Assembly: GCA_018827585.1 (NCBI GenBank) | Contig: JAHJXP010000106.1 | Location: 1-10,498, forward strand | Origin: Pseudomonadota bacterium | GTDB lineage: Bacteria; Desulfobacterota; Syntrophia; Syntrophales; UBA5619 | DNA: 10,498 bases | Direction of reading: 5' to 3' | Notes under the pieces: generated by a model | The model's database searches: none | What the model was told of the DNA's origin: nothing | What the model saw: the letters and a program-made list of their open reading frames with translations, nothing else | Position numbers and translations under genes: made by a program | In this document: one piece after another, positions 5,450-10,498 of the stretch | Position numbering within the stretch: position 1 is the stretch's first letter | How the letters are laid out: every line of letters starts with the position of its first letter

Positions 5450-6118
5450 ATGGAAAAGAACCTGCTCAGGACCCTGTCCGAAGGGGCGCAGGCGATCGGC
5501 CTTAGTCTCGGACAGAAAGAATTGGACCTCTTTGCGGCCTATTACCGGGAGCTCCTCCTCTGGAACCGGCGGATCAACCTTGTTTCGGAACGCTCCGCCC
5601 GGGAGATCGTGATCCGCCATTTTATCGACTCCCTGACGCCGGCGCCGTGGATCTCCCGTCCCGACGGCCTGTTGATCGATCTCGGAAGCGGGGCCGGCTT
5701 TCCGGGAATCCCGCTGGGGATCGTGCTTTCCGAACTTCAGCTTGTCCTCGTCGAGGCGTCGCGGAAAAAGACCTCCTTTCTCTCCCACATCGTCCGGACC
5801 CTCGGCCTCAAGAGGGTCACGGTGGTCCGGGAGCGCATCGAAGCCCTGATCGGCCAGCAGGCCTTGGCCGGCAGCTTTGACACGGTCCTCTCGCGGGCCG
5901 CCTTCAAGCTTCCGGAACTGGTCCGGATGGCCTCTTTTTTCCTCGCCCCGGGCGGGCGTCTCCTGGCGATGAAAGGCCCCGATTGCCGGGAAGAGCAGGA
6001 AGAGGCGGAGAAAATTCTGGCGACCGCCGGGATGATCCAGGCTGCCGGCCGCGACGTCTCCCTGCCCGGATTAAATTTATCAAGAAATATAATCATTTAT
6101 GAGCGATTTTCCCGTTGA
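5450..6118 (+). CDS. rsmG: 16S rRNA (guanine-527-N7)-methyltransferase RsmG
   Basis: RsmG (GidB) methylates N7 of G527 in the 530 loop of 16S rRNA using SAM; its loss gives low-level streptomycin resistance in several bacteria. The 222 residues match the family length. The N-terminal helix carries WNRRINL (38-44), followed by RHFIDSL (56-62), the SAM loop LIDLGSGAGFPGIPL (75-89), VEASRKKTSFL (101-111), LSRAAFKL (147-154) and the late LAMKGPD (172-178). The start at 5450 is chosen because it aligns the N-terminus with RsmG proteins and follows a purine-rich stretch (AGAAGAGAG). An in-frame ATG at 5378 lies at the edge of repeat sequence and has no ribosome site; a GTG at 5447 is a close alternative. 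The rsmG-parA-parB-dnaA order is that of origin regions, though mnmG is missing from the upstream side. Confidence 0.94.
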   Translation: MEKNLLRTLSEGAQAIGLSLGQKELDLFAAYYRELLLWNRRINLVSERSAREIVIRHFIDSLTPAPWISRPDGLLIDLGSGAGFPGIPLGIVLSELQLVLVEASRKKTSFLSHIVRTLGLKRVTVVRERIEALIGQQALAGSFDTVLSRAAFKLPELVRMASFFLAPGGRLLAMKGPDCREEQEEAEKILATAGMIQAAGRDVSLPGLNLSRNIIIYERFSR

Positions 6119-6211
6119 AAAATTAATTAAAAAAACTTTTAAAAAAGGCTTTTTTGTGCTACCGTCTACACCGGGTCGGGAATCACCATCTTGCAGGGGC
6201 CGTTCTGTTAA

Positions 6212-6985
6212 ATGATGCGTAAAATCATATGCATGGCCAATCAAAAAGGGGGGGTGGGCAAAACCACGACGGCCATCAATCTTGCGGCTTCTCTGGCGGC
6301 GGCCGAAAAGAGGACCCTGCTGATCGACTGCGACTCCCAGGGCAACACCACCAATGGCATGGGGATCGACCAAGAGGCGATCCGCGAGAAGAATCTCTAC
6401 CACAGCCTGATCGGTCTGGTCCCCTTGGGGGAGGTCATCGTCGGGACCCAGATCCCCCATCTGGACCTGGTCCCCGCCAACCAGGACCTCATCGGGGTCG
6501 AGGTGGAATTCATTTCCCTTGCAGAGCGGGAGAAAAAACTCAGGAATCTGCTCCGCAATCTGGAGGCGGCCTATGATTACATTATCATCGACTGTCCTCC
6601 TTCCCTCGGCTTTCTGACGATAAACGCCCTGGTCGCCTCGGATTTCCTGATCGTTCCCCTCCAGTGCGAGTACTTCGCGATGGAGGGGCTGGGAAACCTG
6701 CTCAACACGATGCGGCTGGTGAAGACCAGGATGAACCCCACCCTGGCCCTGGGGGGGATCCTCCTGACCATGTACGATTCGCGGAACCTTCTGTCGCGCC
6801 GGGTCAGCGAGGACGTGCGCGGCAACTTCGGGGACCGGGTCTTCAAGACTGTCATCCCGCGGAATGTCCGCCTATCGGAAAGTCCGAGCCACGGACTTCC
6901 GATTATTCTCTATGATATCAAATCGCGCGGCGCGGTCTCTTATATGGAGCTGGCCAGAGAGATCATGAGCAACGGGAGGATATGA
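6212..6985 (+). CDS. parA: Chromosome-partitioning ATPase ParA (Soj)
   Basis: ParA is a deviant-Walker ATPase that dimerises on ATP, coats nucleoid DNA and is released by ParB, moving the origin region apart; Soj proteins also modulate DnaA. The 257 residues show the deviant Walker A KGGVGKTT (12-19, signature K12 and catalytic-loop K18), A' DCDSQGN (39-45), Walker B IIIDCPPSLG (124-133) and the C-terminal DNA-binding region PRNVRLSESPSHGLP (216-230). There is no N-terminal helix-turn-helix, so this is the short chromosomal type. AGGGG lies 12 bases before the ATG at 6212; a second ATG follows directly. The 93-base gap after rsmG begins AT-rich (6119-6158) and then turns GC-rich; I see no clear promoter or terminator in it. 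The stop overlaps the parB start. Confidence 0.96.
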   Translation: MMRKIICMANQKGGVGKTTTAINLAASLAAAEKRTLLIDCDSQGNTTNGMGIDQEAIREKNLYHSLIGLVPLGEVIVGTQIPHLDLVPANQDLIGVEVEFISLAEREKKLRNLLRNLEAAYDYIIIDCPPSLGFLTINALVASDFLIVPLQCEYFAMEGLGNLLNTMRLVKTRMNPTLALGGILLTMYDSRNLLSRRVSEDVRGNFGDRVFKTVIPRNVRLSESPSHGLPIILYDIKSRGAVSYMELAREIMSNGRI

Positions 6986-7836
6986 TGCCGCAAAAAAATT
7001 CGCTCGGCAGAGGCCTGGGGGCGATGTTCCCAGATCTGCTTAAAAATATCGGCGACAAGCCCGCGTTTATCATGTGCGGGATCGAGGAGCTCTCCCCGAA
7101 CCGGTTTCAGCCCCGGCGCGCGTTTGAAGGCGAGGACCAGCGGGAGCTTGTCGTCTCCGTGACGATGAGCGGCATCATCCAGCCGCTCATCGTCCGAAAG
7201 GCGGAAAACGGCTATGAAATCATCGCCGGGGAGCGGCGGTGGCGGGCGGCGCAGGCGGCCGGTCTGACGGAAGTCCCCGTCATCATCCGCAGCGCGGAGG
7301 ACAGGGACCTGGCGGAACTCTCTCTGATAGAGAACATCCAGCGCGAGGCGCTCAATCCAATCGAGGAGGCTGACGCCTATCAGACGCTGATGACCCGCTT
7401 TTCCCTCTCCCAGGCGGAGATCTCCACCCGCGTCGGCAAGGACCGCTCCACCATCGCCAACACGGTCCGCCTGCTCAAGCTTCCCGAGGCGGTCAAAAGT
7501 GCCGTGATCGAAAAGGCGATCACGGCCGGGCACGCGCGGGCACTGCTTGCCCTGGATCAGCCCGGCGAGCAGATCGGCGCCCTGAAGGTCATCCGGAAGA
7601 AAGGACTCACCGTGCGGGATACGGAGCGCCTGATCCAGTCCTTGAAAAAGGCGCCCGCAAAGAAGAAATCCGCGCGGAAGGACCCCTTCCTGACCGATCT
7701 GGAGCGGGAACTCTCCTCCCGGCTGCTCGCCCCTGTCCAGATCCGCGCGGGGAAAAAGTCGGGAACGATTGAGATCCGCTACGCCGGCAGCGAGGAGTTG
7801 AACCGCCTGGCGCGTCTTTTATTGGACGGATCATAG
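6982..7836 (+). CDS. parB: Chromosome-partitioning CTPase and parS-binding protein ParB (Spo0J)
   Basis: ParB binds parS sites and slides as a CTP-dependent clamp, loading SMC and stimulating ParA. The 284 residues have the N-terminal ParA-activating LGRGLGAMF (8-16), the box I element PNRFQPRRAF (39-48) and the CTP-binding GERRWRAA (83-90). ENIQREALNPIEEA (117-130) follows, then the helix-turn-helix SLSQAEISTRVGKDRSTIAN (141-160) and a C-terminal dimerisation part (about 236-284). A lysine-rich linker (222-233) joins them. The ATG at 6982 overlaps the parA stop as ATGA. GGAGG ends only two bases before it, so the adjacent in-frame ATG at 6985 (five-base spacing) may be the true start, giving 283 residues. 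Translation is probably coupled to parA. No consensus parS was seen in the window. Confidence 0.96.
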   Translation: MMPQKNSLGRGLGAMFPDLLKNIGDKPAFIMCGIEELSPNRFQPRRAFEGEDQRELVVSVTMSGIIQPLIVRKAENGYEIIAGERRWRAAQAAGLTEVPVIIRSAEDRDLAELSLIENIQREALNPIEEADAYQTLMTRFSLSQAEISTRVGKDRSTIANTVRLLKLPEAVKSAVIEKAITAGHARALLALDQPGEQIGALKVIRKKGLTVRDTERLIQSLKKAPAKKKSARKDPFLTDLERELSSRLLAPVQIRAGKKSGTIEIRYAGSEELNRLARLLLDGS

Positions 7837-7854
7837 GTCGAGAGCTTCGCCCGT

Positions 7855-7874
7855 GCCCCCTTTGGGGCTGTTTT
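7855..7874 (+). terminator. Weak terminator-like hairpin after parB
   Basis: GCCCC (7855-7859) and GGGGC (7864-7868) form a five-pair all-GC stem with a four-base loop, followed by TGTTTT. The stem is short and the T-run broken, so termination would be partial. It overlaps the first DnaA box (7871-7879). Confidence 0.3.
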
Positions 7875-7902
7875 CCACAGGTGTTGATAAAACTGTTCAT
7901 AA
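7871..7902 (+). promoter_or_regulatory. DnaA-box cluster in the dnaA leader
   Basis: Three box-like 9-mers lie within 32 bases: TTTTCCACA (7871-7879; one mismatch to TTATCCACA), TGTTGATAA (7882-7890; one mismatch to the complementary form TGTGGATAA) and TGTTCATAA (7894-7902; two mismatches). The last overlaps the AAGG ribosome site at 7901-7904. Such clusters mediate DnaA autorepression and form the upstream half of bipartite origins in some bacteria. No DnaA-trio or long AT tract adjoins them here. Confidence 0.65.
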
Positions 7903-7913
7903 GGTTGTGAATT

Positions 7914-9269
7914 TTGGAAATACTCTGGAACAAAACGGCCAATATCATTAAGGAAAAGCTAAGCCAGCAGAACTTCGAGACATGGATACGGCCGATCCGC
8001 ATCACCTTCATGGAAGGGAACCTGGTGCGGCTGGCGGTGCCCAACCGTTTCTTCCGCGATTGGCTGGTCGAGAATTATCTTGCCGTCATCAACGCTTCAT
8101 TGAAATCGGCGGCCGGTTTTCCCTTTACCGTAGAGTTCCTGGTCGAACAGGAAAATTCCGCTGATCACGCATTACAAAGCAGCGGGGACGCCAAGGCCGT
8201 CGAGAAGACCGCTTCCCGGAAGCCGCCCCGGACGAGGGCTTATTCCTCGCTGAACCCCAACTACAGTTTCAGCCGGTTCGTCGTGGGGTCATGCAACCAG
8301 TTCGCCCATGCCGCCTCCGTCGCCGTCTCCGAACAGCCCGCGAAGAACTACAATCCTCTTTTCATTTACGGGGGCGTGGGGCTGGGAAAGACCCACCTGC
8401 TCAACGCCATCGGCCTGAAGACACAGAGCCTCTATGCGGACATGAACGTGGTCTACGTCTCGGCAGAGGTCTTCATGAACGAGCTGATCAATTCGATCCG
8501 CTACGACAAGATGCCGAAATTCAGGGAAAAATTCAGAAACATCGACTGTCTGCTCATTGACGACATCCAGTTCATCGCCGGAAAGGAGAGGACGCAGGAG
8601 GAATTCTTCCACACCTTCAACACCCTGCACGACGCTGGAAAGCAGATCGTCGTGAGCAGCGATAAATTTCCAAAGGATATCCCAAACCTGGAGGGGAGAC
8701 TCAGATCACGTTTCGAGTGGGGGCTCATCGCGGACATTCAGCAGCCGGAGATCGAGACCAAGATCGCCATCATCGAGAAGAAGGCGCAGGAGAGCAATAT
8801 CGTCCTGCCGGGAAACATCTCCCACTATCTCTCCTCTCAGTCCGAATCAAACATCCGGGAGTTGGAAGGCTACCTGGTGCGGATCGCCGCTTACTCCTCG
8901 CTGACAAACCGCAAGATCGACCTCGATCTGGTCAAGGAAGTCCTTAAAAATGTCCTTCGCCAGGATGAGAAGAAAGAGGTCACAATCGACGAAATTATTA
9001 AATGTGTGGGCGCAAAGATGAACATCAAGATCTCCGACATTAAGTCGCATAAGAAAAATAAGAACTTCGTCCTTGGCCGTCAGGTCTCGATGTTCCTGGC
9101 CCGCGAGCTGACCAGCGCCTCCTTCCCGGATATTGGGGATAAGGTCGGGGGGCGGGATCACTCGACGGTCATCTACGCCCATAATAAGGTAAAAAAACTT
9201 CTCGCGGCTGACAAGCACCTCGGGAGTACCGTGGAAGAAATCCAGAAGACGCTTCTCAACACAGGTTAA
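7914..9269 (+). CDS. dnaA: Chromosomal replication initiator DnaA
   Basis: DnaA is the AAA+ initiator that binds DnaA boxes, forms an ATP filament and opens the origin. The 451 residues follow the four-domain plan. Domain I (1-75, with W5 and FETWIRP) binds partners and is followed by a short variable linker (about 80-112). Domain III has Walker A GVGLGKT (154-160), Walker B LLIDDIQF (213-220) and the arginine-finger region RLRSRFEWG (262-270). Domain IV carries the signature GGRDHSTVIYAHNKV (412-426). The start codon is TTG, preceded by AAGG with a nine-base spacer. An in-frame TGA at 7908-7910 rules out any upstream start, and the first residues align with other DnaA proteins. The rare start codon and the DnaA boxes over the ribosome site suggest low, self-limited expression. 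Confidence 0.97.
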   Translation: MEILWNKTANIIKEKLSQQNFETWIRPIRITFMEGNLVRLAVPNRFFRDWLVENYLAVINASLKSAAGFPFTVEFLVEQENSADHALQSSGDAKAVEKTASRKPPRTRAYSSLNPNYSFSRFVVGSCNQFAHAASVAVSEQPAKNYNPLFIYGGVGLGKTHLLNAIGLKTQSLYADMNVVYVSAEVFMNELINSIRYDKMPKFREKFRNIDCLLIDDIQFIAGKERTQEEFFHTFNTLHDAGKQIVVSSDKFPKDIPNLEGRLRSRFEWGLIADIQQPEIETKIAIIEKKAQESNIVLPGNISHYLSSQSESNIRELEGYLVRIAAYSSLTNRKIDLDLVKEVLKNVLRQDEKKEVTIDEIIKCVGAKMNIKISDIKSHKKNKNFVLGRQVSMFLARELTSASFPDIGDKVGGRDHSTVIYAHNKVKKLLAADKHLGSTVEEIQKTLLNTG

Positions 9270-9338
9270 GACGCGGCCTGTTTGGCCTGTCTATAAAGAT
9301 TCGGTGGAGAACGTAAAGATGATAAAAGGGAAACTTGG

Positions 9339-9356
9339 TTATGAACAGTATTCACA
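9339..9356 (+). promoter_or_regulatory. Two abutting DnaA boxes at the unwinding site
   Basis: TTATGAACA (9339-9347; two mismatches to TTATCCACA) is followed directly by GTATTCACA (9348-9356; one mismatch to TTATNCACA). Both point the same way, toward the trio repeat. A further weak box-like 9-mer, TGTCTATAA, lies at 9288-9296. Confidence 0.7.
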
Positions 9357-9411
9357 GGGCCTACTACTATTACTAGTTTTTTTTAATAAGGAGTTTTTTC
9401 TAAAATAAAGA
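9357..9411 (+). other. oriC: Origin core: GC clamp, DnaA-trios and unwinding tract (oriC)
   Basis: After the DnaA boxes comes GGGC (9357-9360), then CTACTACTATTACTAG (9361-9376). On the complementary strand this reads as five consecutive 3'-GAT/AAT trios. An eight-T run follows (9377-9384), then AT-rich DNA to about 9411. This is the order of the Bacillus subtilis basal unwinding system, where a DnaA filament extends from the box along trios on one strand. The position between dnaA and dnaN also matches. Function is inferred from layout and sequence; the motif match is direct. Confidence 0.8.
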
Positions 9412-9443
9412 CCTGTTGAGAAAGGGGAAAGGGTGGCGCAAAT

Positions 9444-10498
9444 ATGGAATTCAATGTCAAAAAGGATGTCTTTCTTATTGGTGTTCAGAAGACGCTCGGC
9501 ATTGTGGAGAAAAAAACCACGATGCCGATTTTGAACAACCTTCTGCTTAAGGCGGAGGGCAATCGCATCACGATCATGGCCACAGATCGGGAAATCGGCC
9601 TTGTGGCGGACTACGAGGCGGAGATCGTCCAGGAAGGGGCAATCACCCTCTCGGCGAGAAAACTCTTTGAGATGGTCCGGGAGATCCAGGGCGACAGGGT
9701 CCATGTGGAAAAAAAAGAGCGCGATATAGTCATTTTGACAAGCAATAAGGCCGTTTACCGGATACCCGGGATACCGGCGGATGATTATCCCGTGGTGGCG
9801 GCTCATGAGGATATTCCCCTGTACAGGATTCATGGGGGCGTATTGAAGGAGCTGATCCGCAAGACGGCCTTTGCCATGTCGACGGACGAGACGAGGAAGA
9901 CCCTCAGCGGTGTCCTTTTAGAGGCAGAGAAGTCGGGGGACAAATACCTAATCAGGATGGTGGCGACGGATGGTCACCGTCTTTCCCTGATAAAGATGGA
10001 TACGGGGGAGAAGGAATTTATTGAGTTGGAGAAAGGGGTGATCATACCCCGGAAGGGGCTTGGGGAGATCAAGAGGCTTGTGGATGATGGGAGCGGGGAG
10101 GTGTTTTTGGGGATCCGTCAGGGGGTCATGGTGATCAAGACGGATCGCACCTTACTTAAGGTCAGTCTCATCGACGGGGAGTATCCTGACTATCGCCGGG
10201 TTGTCCCGGCGGAAAGAGGCCTGGTGGTAACGCTGGATAAGGAAAAGTTTCTCCATGCCCTCCGGCGGATGAACGTTATCTCATCGGATCGTTACAATGG
10301 CGTGATTATCACCGTTTCCGAGGGCAAGGTAGTGATGAACTCCACAAATCCCGACGTTGGGGAGGCCAATGATGAGATCGAGGTTTCCTACATTGGGGAG
10401 GAGAGGAGCACGGGCTACAACGTAACCTATCTGGCGGATGCGGTCGATGTGATCGATGAGAGCGATGTGGAATTCGAAATGGGTGCCGGGATGAAGCC
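9444..10498 (+). CDS. dnaN: DNA polymerase III beta sliding clamp, C-terminus cut by window edge
   Basis: DnaN is the ring-shaped processivity clamp that tethers DNA polymerase III to DNA. The 351 visible residues cover nearly all of the usual 365-375. Family features include the N-terminal KTTMPILNNLLL (23-34), ATDREIGL (46-53), the YRIPGIPADDYPVV segment (105-118) and ATDGHRLSL (174-182). LIDGEYPDYRRVVP (243-256) and FEMGAGMK at the right edge follow; the last part, with the hydrophobic protein-binding groove and the PM.L end, is missing. The ATG at 9444 lies ten bases after AAAGGG. The gene follows the origin core and is co-directional with a fork leaving it rightward. Its plus strand is strikingly richer in G than C compared with dnaA, consistent with leading-strand bias. 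Confidence 0.96.
   Translation, partial: MEFNVKKDVFLIGVQKTLGIVEKKTTMPILNNLLLKAEGNRITIMATDREIGLVADYEAEIVQEGAITLSARKLFEMVREIQGDRVHVEKKERDIVILTSNKAVYRIPGIPADDYPVVAAHEDIPLYRIHGGVLKELIRKTAFAMSTDETRKTLSGVLLEAEKSGDKYLIRMVATDGHRLSLIKMDTGEKEFIELEKGVIIPRKGLGEIKRLVDDGSGEVFLGIRQGVMVIKTDRTLLKVSLIDGEYPDYRRVVPAERGLVVTLDKEKFLHALRRMNVISSDRYNGVIITVSEGKVVMNSTNPDVGEANDEIEVSYIGEERSTGYNVTYLADAVDVIDESDVEFEMGAGMK

Noticed and set aside
6132..6156. Possible rsmG terminator (A-run, GGC, T-run)
   Set aside because: The stem would be six A-U pairs with a three-base loop, too weak to terminate; it is better read as simple AT-rich DNA ahead of parA.
6137..6165. Possible parA promoter TTTTAA-17-TACCGT
   Set aside because: Each hexamer matches only three of six consensus bases; too weak to list.
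6982..9443. Search for a parS site near parA and parB
   Set aside because: No sequence close to TGTTTCACGTGAAACA was found by eye in this stretch or elsewhere in the window; a pattern search allowing two mismatches is needed to be sure.

Overview
The window is a chromosomal origin region from a GC-rich Gram-negative bacterium. The gene set suggests a deltaproteobacterium (Desulfobacterota, perhaps Syntrophales-like). Evidence for this is LPS inner-core genes (so an outer membrane), a rsmG-parA-parB-dnaA-dnaN block, and repeat ends of a style I associate with that group. The taxonomic call is inference; no rRNA or species marker is present.

Left part, minus strand (1-3398): a kdnB-kdnA-hldD cluster. 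An iron-type alcohol dehydrogenase and a DegT-family PLP aminotransferase together match the two-step route from Kdo to 8-amino-3,8-dideoxy-Kdo (Kdo8N). HldD makes the ADP-heptose used in the same LPS inner core, and it runs off the left edge. Next, also on the minus strand (3648-5088), come trmJ (tRNA 2'-O-methyltransferase) and an uncharacterised class I SAM methyltransferase. This pair is bracketed by two inverted copies of a 153-bp palindromic element (3458-3610 and 5197-5349). Each copy carries 18-bp terminal inverted repeats, two GC hairpins and a G-quadruplex motif. Further isolated ends of the same family lie at the stop codons of both bracketed genes.

Right part, plus strand (5450 to the end): rsmG (16S rRNA m7G527 methyltransferase), parA and parB (chromosome segregation; start and stop overlap), dnaA (TTG start, DnaA-box cluster in its leader) and dnaN (cut by the right edge). 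The dnaA-dnaN gap holds what looks like the working origin: two abutting DnaA boxes, a GC-rich tetranucleotide, five DnaA-trios and an AT-rich unwinding stretch. The layout matches the Bacillus subtilis basal unwinding system. Hand-counted strand composition changes from G about equal to C in dnaA to strong G excess in dnaN, which fits an origin at this point.

The only gene-free stretch over 300 bases is 5089-5449, between the divergent methyltransferase and rsmG; it holds repeat copy B and promoter-like sites. Shorter gaps are 2095-2240 (a small hairpin), 3399-3647 (kdnB promoter and repeat copy A), 6119-6211 (AT-rich, then the parA ribosome site), 7837-7913 (hairpin and DnaA boxes) and 9270-9443 (origin). 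I saw no tRNA, rRNA, CRISPR array, transposase gene or consensus parS site.
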